A DNA stretch of 64,000 bases from Pomphorhynchus laevis (taxonomy: Eukaryota; Acanthocephala; Palaeacanthocephala; Echinorhynchida; Pomphorhynchidae): assembly GCA_012934845.2 (NCBI GenBank), contig WNNJ02001682.1:1-64000 (forward strand), written 5' to 3'. Both the position numbers and the translations under genes were made by a program. Numbering within the stretch: position 1 is the first letter of the stretch; each line of letters opens with the position of its first letter. The notes under the pieces are model-generated. The model had not been told where the DNA came from and did not search any database. It saw only the letters and a list, made by a program, of their open reading frames with translations. Shown in pieces: positions 1 through 9,880 of this stretch.

Positions 1-2
1 GC

Positions 3-323
3 GTATACCGCATTCCTTGCCAAGATTGTGACGCGGGTTATGTAGGACAAACCCGACAAACATTCTCCAAGCGCATTTATCAGCATCAATATGCGCTAAA
101 ACGGGGTGACTCCTCGTCTGCCATTGTCAACCACGTCCTATCGACCGATCATGGGATTGACTTTGGAAAAGCTAAGATTATCTGTGTTGAAAACAACTTG
201 CAACGTCGTCTTATAAAAGAATCAATTTTAATAAATTGCGAAGCGAATCCGATGGCCGGAAATAAGTCTAACTGGTCACTACGATTACCAGTATCGCATG
301 AAATTGTGGACGGTATCACGTAA
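3..323 (+). mobile_element. Penelope-like element, C-terminal GIY-YIG endonuclease fragment
   Basis: An open frame runs from the window edge to a TAA at 321-323. It begins with a Cys pair (IPCQDC) followed by GYVGQT, then an arginine-rich helix and an AIVNH..STDHGIDF stretch. This is the pattern of the GIY-YIG nuclease at the C-terminus of Penelope-like retroelements. The frame is cut on the left by the window edge, so the reverse transcriptase is not visible. This is a remnant; whether the rest of the element is whole cannot be judged. Confidence 0.8.
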
Positions 324-1903
324 ACGAATGGACTTCTTCCGTGGTATTCCTATTATAAAACTTGTATCTCTGTACTGTCATTTTAATTCTGTTTGATATT
401 TTTAATTTGTTGACAAGGACCGTTTGGTCGAAAGCTCCAATAAAAACGATTCAAACTGTATTTCGCAAGTCTATAATGAATGATCGATACAACAATCTAA
501 TCAAAGACTTGCACGCAACTATGTCTAATTTTACCAAGCAGTACTTATTCTGATACATAGCTAGTTATCTATTAGTTAATTCATAAAAATTGATTTTTAT
601 TTTTAATTTCAGTTTATAATTCATTTTGATATAAATTATATAAAATCTTATAACAATTATTTATTATTAATTAATTTTTTCTTATTTAACTATTTAACTT
701 TTATTTTGCATTATTTTTAATATGCAATATAAAATACGTAGACTCAGTTAGCTTATTTAATTAATTGGCAGTCGGCTGTTCCTCTTAATTGTGCTATCAT
801 TATATAAATGCTAGCACAATTGTATAGACGGCGGTTATCATTATATGGACGGCGGTTGAACGCTTCTTCTTTCAGTAGATTCCTACTGTGGTCGAAGTCA
901 ATTTTATCAATTTAGTGAAGTGGTAGAATAACATGAATGAAAAGTATTTTTTTAGATTGTATTTATGCTGACCTATTCGTGCTATAGAAATTGCTTAGTC
1001 TGACCAATATTGTTGCCAACTGAACAGGTAAATTTTATATAAAAATAATGAAGATTTTATTATCCCATCTTTGCCTCTAGGCTGGGAGAAAATAAATGGT
1101 GTTTACACGAAATACATAGGAAACGCATCAAAATGAAAGTATAAAAATTTGTTTTGATGATAAATCCAACTTCTTTAGTCGTTATGTGTAAGTATCCATC
1201 TTGATCAATCAATTTGTTCTTTCGTCATTTTTGGCAGTGTTTTGCATAAAAAAGGGTAAAGAGTTGAGCATAAGTGAAAAGCATGCTAAATACAGGCACA
1301 CTTTACTGATGACGGATTTTTCCACATAGACTCCAGATAAACAGAAATTCTTTAAATTTCTGCATTTAGTCTTAAAATTTTATTTTTCATTTTTTTAAAG
1401 TATTGAATGCAGTTATTTTGAATGATGAAATTCTTGAACGAAAATGGAACATGATGTAGCATCACTTCTAAGAATCCTAGTTTTTAAACTGTGAATGACG
1501 CCGCTTCGATTTTTGCACATTTTCCGAGATGAATAAATAAATTCAGAGGTGATAAATAAATTTCTAAATTACGAGTTACAAAAATCTAAACTTTCAAAAA
1601 TAAATTCGGTATATTCGAATATAACTACTACCTCTAATGATTTTTTATTTTGTAGTGTTTACCTGAAGCTTGTTTATCTCACAAAAATCAGAAAGTTCGT
1701 TTGTATATTGTTGAGATGTTGTTACATTAAGGGGAATTATTGCTACATCATTGAATAAAGAACCAAAACTATATGCGGATCCTGTAATTAAAGTTTGGAA
1801 GGTAAATTCATTAGGAAGAACGAAAATATGAGGGGACTTAGTGGACCTCCATGTAGTACATCTCTATTGGCTTCGAATTGTTCTTATTCTAATGCAAAGT
1901 ATA
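324..1903. other. AT-rich stretch without a recognised gene
   Basis: I see no conserved protein in either strand. Short open frames at 362-553 and 1549-1758 look like chance in AT-rich DNA. The first part may be the 3' untranslated region of the Penelope-like element that ends at 323. A perfect 10-bp inverted repeat (AATTGTGCTA at 787-796, TAGCACAATT at 812-821, 15-nt loop) is followed by two close copies of a GACGGCGGTT motif near 827-856. Confidence 0.5.
787..821. repeat. 10-bp perfect inverted repeat (hairpin)
   Basis: AATTGTGCTA at 787-796 is matched by its exact reverse complement at 812-821 around a 15-nt AT-rich loop. It lies about 460 bp after the Penelope-like stop codon and just before a duplicated GACGGCGGTT motif. 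It may be part of the element's 3' structure, but no second copy in this window supports that. Confidence 0.45.
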
Positions 1904-2780
1904 TTATTTATTATCCATCCATAAAAATTTGCCACTTAAGAGTTTAAATTTATTCTTTATATTATTGTGTTGATTTATATATTTTACTATTTTCTGCTTG
2001 ATGTTATTTTTATAGTAACCTAGTTTTAAATATGTATCTATTAAATTATTTAAATGATTTAGAAGGCAGCCAATATCATTACATATTGTTGCAATTCTTA
2101 AAATTTCATTATTTAATGTAATATATTTTATATTATATGGTATGCATGAATGATCATGCAAAAATGTTTCTTGTAAATTTAAATATGTCATCTTTACGAT
2201 ATAAATTAATAGTAGTTTTAGTTAATGTTAATTTAATGTTCATATCTAGATATACACCTTCTTTATCATTAATATTGGTTTTGTTAAGAATAAGGCTTTC
2301 TGGATAAATGTGCTCACTAATTGAATAAAAATTATTAGAATTAAATACACATATATCATCAATGTTTCGAAACATATATTTCATATATTTATATTGTATA
2401 GATTTAGTTTTTACACAGTTATGAACAAATTCATATTCTATAAAGCTTAAAAACAAGTCAGCTATAATTGGGCTACTATTACCACCCATTGGAACACCTT
2501 TACTTGTCTAAATATAGATGTCCCTACTTTTAAATAATTTTGATTTATCAAAATATTTAAGGATTCTATTAATTCAATTTTATCCATATATTTATATTTA
2601 TTTGTTGGTTTAATTTTTGTTAGATAGGCGTTATAATTATTATAACATATATATGTATATCTTTTTCCGAATATAAGGTTAATTAATTTTACTAACGCTT
2701 CTTTAATATCTACTAAATCTAGATTTGTATAAAGCGTACTAAAATCGTATGTATTTATATTTTGAAAATTTATTCCTTTT
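1904..2780 (-). mobile_element. Penelope-like reverse transcriptase fragment, second lineage
   Basis: Minus-strand frames carry RT-like landmarks in order: a YDFSTLYTNL motif near 2745, a VPMGGNSSPIIADLFLS motif near 2470, a RNIDDICVFN catalytic-type motif near 2370, and a C-terminal tail ending around 1904. The wording DFSTLYTN and NSSPIIADL differs from the Penelope copy at 3185-4700, so this is a separate lineage. It resembles RTs I associate with Naiad/Chlamys-type Penelope-like elements, but that clade call is tentative. The copy is broken. Confidence 0.6.
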
Positions 2781-2959
2781 AGTTAAAGGAATGAAAGATA
2801 AAAAATGAAAGTTAAAAAGATGTTAAAAAATGAAATTTAAAATAAACGTCATTTTTATGAATTGACTAATAAATAACAGACGTTGTATCAGAATAATAAT
2901 TAGAGGTCAGGAGGAACTGCTATGCTATCAGGTTTCGGTCCCTAACTCAAAAGGGTTCC

Positions 2960-3175
2960 TTTTGTTTGTTCTTTTGAATAAGAACACAAACATGATGATG
3001 GAGTTGTTTATAAAATTTCTTGTTTAGAAACCGATAAAATATGTGTGGGTCAAACATGTCAACCATTACGGACTAGATTAAAACAACACAAATACACACT
3101 CGAAAACGGCCAAAGTAGCGCTATTGTAGACCATAATTTAAATTTAGATCACAATGTCAATACACAATACTGATT
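2960..3175 (+). mobile_element. Penelope-like GIY-YIG fragment, inverted against its neighbour
   Basis: A plus-strand frame reads KHDDGVVYKISC, then ICVGQTCQPLRTRLKQHKYT and QSSAIVDHN, a GIY-YIG nuclease domain. The sequence that encodes KHDDGV (near 2991-3009) is repeated in reverse complement near 3190-3208, where the minus-strand Penelope-like copy begins. Two copies of the same kind of element therefore meet tail to tail. The fragment is a broken remnant. Confidence 0.7.
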
Positions 3176-3184
3176 ACAATATTG

Positions 3185-4700
3185 ACTCCATCATCATGTT
3201 TGTATTATTTTTCAAAATGTTGTGTAACTTCGGTATTTTACTATTATATAAAACAATATTTGAAGTATTTAATGTTTTATTGTTTGAAACAAATCTTTTG
3301 AAATTAATATTCCAAAAATTATTTATAAATGGTAATCCTACGTATTTCTTTCCACTTTCTGGACCAAAAACAATTTGCTTGTCCGTTTTTTGCAGAAAGG
3401 CTTTTCAATTACCCATGATGAAAAACCGTTGTTATCTAATAGAATTCTAATTATCTTATTATTTGTTTTAAGTTCATTTATATCGGAAACAATCGTATTA
3501 TACCGTTAAAAATTCAAATCCAATATTCAAAAAAGTATAAATATTTAATATAAATATAAAAAGTATAAATATTTTACGAGGAAAGAATCTTACCATAAAA
3601 AAATCGAAAAAATAATTGAAATAAAGAATTGACAGCAGATATTTTGCTAGAGGTTTGGAAATTTGTATTCCACGAAACAATATTTAAATTATTTGAATTT
3701 TTATAATAAATAGATGTTTTTAAAATATCATTTGATGTTCTACTAACGACGACATGTACAAATGTTAATCTATAATCTAATTCTAATTCTATTTTTCACT
3801 GAATATTTTCATCGTAACAATTTATCGCTCTTAATATGTCCTGCACATCAATTGTGTTATTACAAATAGCAAACGTATCATCGACATATCTAATCCACAT
3901 AACAATTCCATTCATCTTAGTGATATTATTTAATTCCCAATTTCTCATATATAATTCACTAAGAAGGGGTGCTAGAGGATTTCCCATTGCGAGACCATCG
4001 TTTTGTTCATATACCTTAAACTTTAAAATTGAATATACCTTAAACTTTAATATACCTTGAACTTTAAAATTGAATATACCTTAAACTTTAATATACCTTA
4101 AACTTTAAAATTGAATATACCTTAAACTTTAATATACCTTGAACTTTAAAATTGAATATACCTTAAACTTTAATATACCTTAAACTTTAAAATTGAATAT
4201 ACCTTAAACTTTAATATACCTTGAACTTTAAAATTGAATATACCTTAAACTTTAATATACCTCCATTAAACTTTAAAAATGTTTCATTTGTGCATAAAAC
4301 AATTAATTCTATCAGTAATTCGGTTCACTTTTCAAAATAAAGTTAAAAGAGTCATCCGAATTTTTTTCTAATAGATTTGCAGCTAGCTCAGTAGCTTTGT
4401 TTGTGGGTACATTATTGAACATTAAAACGATGTTAAAACTAATCATCGTTTACCTTTGCAATATAGTTACGGATCATTTGAGAGAAATGAATTTCATCCT
4501 AAACGTCGACAAAATGGGATATATCAAATAATGATTTAATTTTCTTCGCAACTATTTTTGATATGGTATATAAATATGCCATATATGATGCAATATTATG
4601 TCTTCATAATGTTCCCTTTATAAATTTTGGCGAGTAAGTACATAGAACCAGATTTCGCATATTTTGATAAACAAGTTCTTAAAATGTTATTTTCTATTTT
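3185..4700 (-). mobile_element. Penelope-like element, reverse transcriptase and linker
   Basis: Minus-strand motifs in order are SFNIVLMFNNVPTNKATEL (near 4430), NETFLKFNG (near 4280), GLAMGNPLAPLLSELYM (near 3990), WIRYVDDTFAI (near 3900) and a post-RT linker near 3350-3215. These are characteristic of Penelope RT. A 41-bp minisatellite (4020-4266) splits the region between FLKF and GLAMG. The element is broken, with several disruptions. On its 3' side it meets an inverted GIY-YIG piece of another copy. Confidence 0.75.
4020..4266. repeat. 41-bp minisatellite, six units, inside Penelope RT
   Basis: The start of an AAAATTGAAT motif recurs at 4025, 4066, 4107, 4148, 4189 and 4230, exactly 41 bp apart. 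Each unit contains two or three copies of an ACCTTAAACTTTA-type submotif. On the minus strand the unit resembles the adjacent element sequence that encodes LKF-K-V-Y, so the array seems to have expanded from Penelope sequence in place. Confidence 0.9.
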
Positions 4701-5065
4701 ATTATTTATATTCATCTTTTTCAAAAAATTATTAAATACTGTCTGTCTTTTAATGTATCATCTCCGTTTAATTTATTAAATTTTGAATTATTAATAAAAT
4801 CCGTACCTAATTATATATATTCTACGTTATTCATTACATCGAAACAATTATTTTTATCGGATTTACAAATTACCAAGTACGTTGTGCAAATTTCGTTTTT
4901 GACAATTTTAAAGTCTTGGTTTTTTTGGACATCAAAAAGATGTACAAAGTTATATAGCACACACCTTCGACAGCCCAGTGTTTCCTGCATCAGGTCATCA
5001 AGCGTCTCATTGATACTGAAGTGCAGGTTAAAAATGATTGTTAGGGCGTATGAGAAATCGCTTCT
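4701..5065. other. Unassigned stretch upstream of the gag fossil
   Basis: The left part may be the N-terminal region of the minus-strand Penelope-like element. The right part (about 4900-5060) may belong to the plus-strand gag fragment that follows. Neither assignment has a motif I trust. Confidence 0.3.
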
Positions 5066-5215
5066 CTAGTGGATCTCGAGATGTTTATTCAAAATGCAAT
5101 TTATGCGAAAAGAGTTACTACTTAAGAACGAAATGTCCGACGAGAGATCTTTATTGATACAAATGTGACAAGCAAGGACACTTCTGGGTTGTATGTAGAT
5201 CATCACAACACTAAT
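5066..5215 (+). mobile_element. LTR-retrotransposon gag zinc-knuckle fossil
   Basis: A short stretch encodes the paired zinc-knuckle pattern of Ty3/gypsy-like gag proteins: Cys-x2-Cys followed by a KCP tract, then a second knuckle ending in KQGHFWVVCRS. No LTR, protease, RT or integrase is seen near it. It is a small broken fossil of unknown age. Confidence 0.55.
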
Positions 5216-5465
5216 GTCCATCGATTTAGAATCCTAACCTTGCCATGACTTACTTAATTCCAATACATTTACTTCATGATTATTGACATTACATTTTCTG
5301 CTATTGTTGTATTCAAGCATTGCTTTCACGCGTCCTCTGTCATCTCCCAAAAAACTTTGAAATACGTGAGGAAAGCGGTACAACATTTCTCACGATTAGA
5401 CAAATTTTTGATTAGACATTTTCAAAAATTTTCACAATTTTTGATTAGACATTTCTTATGTCTAA
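5216..5465. other. Short repeats and a possible LINE ORF1 scrap
   Basis: Near 5290-5350 the plus strand encodes VVFKHCFHASSVISQ, which resembles the IVFKHCSH.SSVLSQ segment of the family A/B LINE ORF1 found later in the window. From about 5390 to 5480 a GATTAGACA motif recurs several times in both orientations next to the edge of the LINE fragment that follows. Confidence 0.4.
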
Positions 5466-6185
5466 TCAAAGATTAGACATGCAAGAACGTCCAGGACGAA
5501 AACCATGTTGCGAATTATCTAACAAGTTCGATGATTCAAGATAGGATAGTAATCGCCGATACAATATGCGCTCTAACATCTTACATACGACACTTGTAAG
5601 GCTTATTGCTCTATAATTTTCAGGATTGTGACGATCTCCTTTTTTGTGGACTGGCACTACAGTGGCGATTTTCCAATCTAACGGTAGAATTGACTTAGCT
5701 AGTGATAGTTGAAACAAATAAGCTAACGGTGAAGCAATAAATGTAGATAATATCCTTAGTATCTGGGGATGTAATCCATCCGGACCAGGTGATGAATGTC
5801 GTAAAGAATTTAACTCACTATAAACCTCCTCGGTAGTAACATCAAAATAACTTCGTGAATAGCTTACACGAGATTGCTGGTTAATTTCTGCGTTATTAGT
5901 TACGAGTTGAAAAGTCGACACAAACGTGTCGGCTACAGTTTGAGTCAATGTGATAAAGTTATCATTAATACGAGAAGACGAAATCGCAGGAGAAATTGTC
6001 CTACTTCTACGTATGTGAGCCCAAAATCGTTTTGGTGCACTATGAAAGTTCGCAGCTATTGTCATTTCGTACTTTATTTTTTTTTGCGTTTTTTAAGCTT
6101 TTCGAAATCGTTACGACAATCGACGTATTCCTGTCGATACGTATTGTCCTCGCAGCTTAAATTGTAAAAATATTTTTTGTAACAT
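5466..6185 (-). mobile_element. CR1/Jockey-type LINE RT fragment, truncated at both ends
   Basis: An open frame of 199 codons (6065 to 5466) encodes the N-terminal half of a non-LTR RT: SSPGPDGLHPQILR, PLDWKIATVVPVHKKGD, NYRAISLTSVVCKMLERIL and HGFRPGRSCMSNL. A preceding stretch to about 6180 encodes a lysine-rich helix typical of the linker between endonuclease and RT. The frame stops before the palm motifs, so the catalytic centre is absent. The 3' edge lies at a cluster of GATTAGACA repeats. Confidence 0.85.
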
Positions 6186-6500
6186 TTGCTCCTGAAGATG
6201 ATAGCAGTAGGCTATTGGAAATTCGTTTAAATAAATATTTTACTTCACTCTCTCCACTAATAAATAATCCAATATGAGTGAACAATCAATTTATAATATA
6301 AAAAATTATTTTAAATGCCTACTTAATTTATCATTATTTAATAAAAAAATAAGTTATGCAAGTATATATGATAGTATTATATTTGACTTTAATAGACCAC
6401 ATCAAGGATGTAAAGAAATAAAGAACGATAAACTAAGGCGAATTTAATTAAGATTTTAGAATATACAGGAGAATAATTTACAATACACACTAGTGAGATT
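6186..6500. other. TOP3A downstream region
   Basis: This AT-rich stretch follows the TOP3A stop codon on the minus strand. No conserved gene is seen. ATTAAA-like sequences on the minus strand (for example at 6388-6393) could serve for 3' end formation, but there is no clear canonical AATAAA close to the stop. Confidence 0.4.
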
Positions 6501-9413
6501 TTAGTCACTCCATTTGAAAAAGCTACATTTGTTTTGTATTTTGGAACACGAGAAAAATTGTCTACCAGTGTTAGGACCGGCTTTACGAACAGTTCGTTTA
6601 ACAGAGTCTGTAGGCTCCAAACAAAGACACTTGGGTATTGAATCATTATCTGTCGGCATAGAAGTAACTAGATCGGCTAATCGATTACAGTGATCAACAA
6701 CAGTAGTAGCGACAGAATTCTCATCTGTGGAAGCCCATTCAAAATATTGACAACAATTCTTTGCGCATTTAAAGAATTCTCTGCCAATATTCGCCCCTTG
6801 CTTTCTCGTAATGAAACTCTTAGCCGCTTCACCACAATTACAAACATGACTATTATTCATTTTTGTGTTTTTATCACGAGGTTTAAGAGTTTTTTTAGTC
6901 CGTGGTTTCGGCTTTTTAGAATTCTTCGTCTTTTGGCAATTAATTGTATTATCAGCCATTAGGTTAACACCGGTTTGATAATTTAACCTTGAATTACCAA
7001 AATTTATCTGAGAACGTGAATTATTTAAAATGTTTGTCGAACTATTCGAGGAATTATTTATCGATTGTTGAGCAAATAGGTCAAACCCTGTGGCTGATTT
7101 AAAATCATCGTTGCACGAAATACACAATTCAACTTCCTGATGCGATAACCCATAAAATTGCACCGATTTATCCAGAAGCACATGAAATTTAACGATATTC
7201 AGTTGTGAACAATTTTCGCAGTGATTTTCACTTGGTCGTATTACTGAAACACATTGTGGTATCCAAATCGTCTGATTACAATTTTTGTCCACACACGATA
7301 GCATCCATCTCTTGTTAGCGTTTTTCTGAAGACTGCAAAACTGCCGATTACATTTAATACAACGCATTACATTAGCGAAAAAGTAATTTTCTCTATCAGT
7401 TACAATATCATTATCAATGACGATATTAGTTGGCTGTGCTTCCAAATATTTACACAAATTTTGGTCTAAAATTTTTACCTTGAGAGCGGCCTCAATAAAC
7501 AACTTTTTATATAATTCGATTTGTGTTCTTAACACCACATTTTTATCCACTTTTCCTTCTGTGATCATTTGAAGTTGTTGTTCGAATTCACTACGAAGCC
7601 TGGGCTGAGCTAATTCATAGCCCATTTCATTATAGCCTTCAACTAACCCCATGCCTAATTTACCAGGAACGAATCGATTTTCATTGTTCAATCCAACATA
7701 TCCTCGGGATTTTATAGTTTCTATGTGTTCAGCGTGAGTTGCATCAGTACCAATGCCATGTTTCTCCATTAAAGCAATCAAATCGGCTTCAGCAAGTAAC
7801 CCCGGTGGAGTAGTTAATCCATCATTCATCTTTATGGATTTAGGTAAGATTTGATCACCTTCTTTGTAGTCGGGAATTTCCTTGTCGCACCAATTGTCAT
7901 ATATATAGACATCTAAAAAATTTCGTTCTGTTATTGTCAAACCGATTGCTTTAAATTGCTCATCACCTATATTTAAAAAAGCTGTTGTTTCCATGCCTTT
8001 CGCATCACGATGAAGACACGCAAGAAAATGACGCACTATCAGCTCATATATCTTGCTCTCATTTTCCGTAAGGCTTCGATCCGGGCATTTCGTCGGGTGT
8101 ATTGGTGGATGTGCTCCGTCACTTTTGCTACCATTTCGGGGTGTGACACCAAGTTGCAATAAATTTCGAGCAAATTGTCCCCAGTTTGAGTTGTCTACCT
8201 GTTTTTCTACTAAAGTTTTCAAGCATATTTCCTTTGCAAACTGGTTAGTTTCGGTTCTCGGATAACTGATAAATCCATCAGTATACAATTTTTCTGCTAT
8301 TTTCATTGCATCTTTGGCTTTTATTCGTAACTTACGTGAAGCCAGTTTTTCAAATTCAACCGTTTCGAGTGCCAACGGCCTCCATCTCGATTTTGGTTTT
8401 CTAATAACATTGACAATTTTGCCTTTATCGAATCCGTTATCGATTAAATTAGAATACAAGGCTAAGCATACATGATGGTCAAAAATACGGCCGCGCCTCC
8501 AATGAAACACAGATTCACAACGTTTGACAACGTGCCGCACTTCAATATACCAAAACTGTTCTCGGATAAAGTTTTCTCTCTGCTTAAAGCGTTCTACAAC
8601 GAAACCCAACGTCGGAAACTGGCAACTTCCATAACTGATCAGAGAATCTTTTAATAAATGAGGAAAAACGTTCTGAAATCGTAGCGTTTGAAATCGTGTA
8701 AACGAAGCTCCTATTCTGAGATCCAGCTCTCTGCGTGTATCAACTGCATTCGAACAATTCTGGTTTGGCTGATCTAAGTTCTGAATTGCCCGTCTAATTG
8801 ATTCAACAGTTATTTCGGAAAACTTCGCTCTATAAACCGAAATATTTGGTTTTATTTCTTTGCAGACGTCGATTACTTCAAATCCAATGTTCTCACCTTC
8901 TCGATCACAATCAGTCCATATTAGCAAACAATTGCACTGACGAATCTCACGCTGCAGAGTTTGTTTTATTTTCAAATTGCTTTCTGGACAATACAATTCA
9001 ACGGGAGTATCGAACAGAGCAACTGGATTGCATGATTTCCAATTTCGGACACTGTCAATAAACTTTAGATCTAACAAATGACCTGATACTGACGTCATTA
9101 TCATTTCAACATGAGTGCCGAAAACTGTGCATTGAAATTCGTATATTTTATTATATTGGCTTAAACCGTGTCGCAAATTAAATCGATTATTAGATAGTAA
9201 TTTGGCAATATTTTTAGCGGCGTCATTCTTTTCAGCAACATTAAGAATTTTCATGGACAAACGTCTAGTGCATTTTAATGTCAGCGAATACATTTCCAAC
9301 CAAACAGAACATTGAATCTGAATTTTAAAAATTAGTTTGTATGTTAGCAAAATCGCAATGGAAGACGAAAATTTTTGTAAATATATGAATTTCATGCACT
9401 TAATTTCATGCAC
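6501..9413 (-). CDS. TOP3A: DNA topoisomerase III alpha
   Basis: Type IA topoisomerase that passes single strands and, with a BLM-type helicase and RMI1, dissolves double Holliday junctions; the animal enzyme also acts in mitochondria. The 970-codon frame carries a Toprim domain with TDCDREGEN (Asp168 to Asn174), the active-site segment FISYPRTET with catalytic Tyr384, MEKHGIGTDATHAEHIETI, a four-Cys zinc motif from about residue 685, and two GRF zinc fingers at about 858-893 and 929-970. The human protein is about 1000 residues and has the same order. The frame has no intron. The family core starts at ILNVAEKNDAAK, preceded by in-frame ATGs at residues 1, 7, 41 and 54. Met54 (9254) would give a nuclear form. 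Met41 (9293) or an earlier start adds a basic leader that could target mitochondria. No disruption is visible. Ubiquilin lies divergently upstream with elements between. Confidence 0.95.
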   Translation of the reverse strand: MHEIKCMKFIYLQKFSSSIAILLTYKLIFKIQIQCSVWLEMYSLTLKCTRRLSMKILNVAEKNDAAKNIAKLLSNNRFNLRHGLSQYNKIYEFQCTVFGTHVEMIMTSVSGHLLDLKFIDSVRNWKSCNPVALFDTPVELYCPESNLKIKQTLQREIRQCNCLLIWTDCDREGENIGFEVIDVCKEIKPNISVYRAKFSEITVESIRRAIQNLDQPNQNCSNAVDTRRELDLRIGASFTRFQTLRFQNVFPHLLKDSLISYGSCQFPTLGFVVERFKQRENFIREQFWYIEVRHVVKRCESVFHWRRGRIFDHHVCLALYSNLIDNGFDKGKIVNVIRKPKSRWRPLALETVEFEKLASRKLRIKAKDAMKIAEKLYTDGFISYPRTETNQFAKEICLKTLVEKQVDNSNWGQFARNLLQLGVTPRNGSKSDGAHPPIHPTKCPDRSLTENESKIYELIVRHFLACLHRDAKGMETTAFLNIGDEQFKAIGLTITERNFLDVYIYDNWCDKEIPDYKEGDQILPKSIKMNDGLTTPPGLLAEADLIALMEKHGIGTDATHAEHIETIKSRGYVGLNNENRFVPGKLGMGLVEGYNEMGYELAQPRLRSEFEQQLQMITEGKVDKNVVLRTQIELYKKLFIEAALKVKILDQNLCKYLEAQPTNIVIDNDIVTDRENYFFANVMRCIKCNRQFCSLQKNANKRWMLSCVDKNCNQTIWIPQCVSVIRPSENHCENCSQLNIVKFHVLLDKSVQFYGLSHQEVELCISCNDDFKSATGFDLFAQQSINNSSNSSTNILNNSRSQINFGNSRLNYQTGVNLMADNTINCQKTKNSKKPKPRTKKTLKPRDKNTKMNNSHVCNCGEAAKSFITRKQGANIGREFFKCAKNCCQYFEWASTDENSVATTVVDHCNRLADLVTSMPTDNDSIPKCLCLEPTDSVKRTVRKAGPNTGRQFFSCSKIQNKCSFFKWSD

Positions 9414-9473
9414 TTATTATATTAATATATAAAAAATATTGTACTTGATTGCATCTGTGAGCTGAAATTTTTC

Positions 9474-9616
9474 CGATTGTGGCACGATATTATCCTCACA
9501 GGTATTGATCTTATTTTTGATAGATCGGGTAGAAACCTACCCGATAGATCTACCCGATCTATTAGAAACCTATCGGGTAGGTTTCTAATAGATCGTTAGA
9601 ATACGATCCCCTACCG
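9474..9616. repeat. Fold-back end and palindromic cluster beside the SINE
   Basis: Positions 9474-9515 are the exact reverse complement of the SINE 3' end at about 9832-9873. Between them and the SINE start, copies of GATCGGGTAGG and its complement alternate, forming a dense palindrome at about 9520-9600. This looks like a fold-back insertion junction. Confidence 0.75.
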
Positions 9617-9617
9617 A

Positions 9618-9871
9618 AAGTAATATACAGAAATGTATATCTACACCACTAGAGCAGTCAGCTTAGTGGATGTTGCGTTGAATCGCGATATAGACGTCCC
9701 GAGTTCAAATCCGATCAGCATCAGTGTACGGAGAAAGCAGAAAATAAGGGTCGAAACGTGAAATGTAGGTCTGGGTCAGCAGCTGATGAACCCATCCAGA
9801 CTGATTAGTAGCGTCCTGCTGTATCATGGATAAGATCAATACCTGTGAGGATAATATCGTGCCACAATCGG
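9618..9871 (+). mobile_element. tRNA-derived SINE, copy 1
   Basis: About 255 bp match, in reverse orientation, 39691-39946. Near the 5' end it has a box-A-like CAGCTTAGTGG and about 40 bp later a box-B-like GAGTTCAAATCC, the spacing and sequence of an internal RNA polymerase III promoter in a tRNA-related head. The body ends GAGGATAATATCGTGCCAC with no poly(A). It lies directly upstream of the REL-type LINE reading frame that opens at 9881. I know no named family for it. Confidence 0.7.
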
Positions 9872-9880
9872 AAAAAATAA

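Noticed and set aside
362-553. 63-codon frame after the Penelope-like nuclease
   Set aside because: It has no conserved motif and is low in complexity; probably chance in AT-rich DNA.
9618-9871. A functional tRNA gene
   Set aside because: The box-A and box-B-like motifs are present but no cloverleaf with acceptor stem and anticodon arm can be drawn convincingly, and a second dispersed copy with the same long 3' body shows a SINE.
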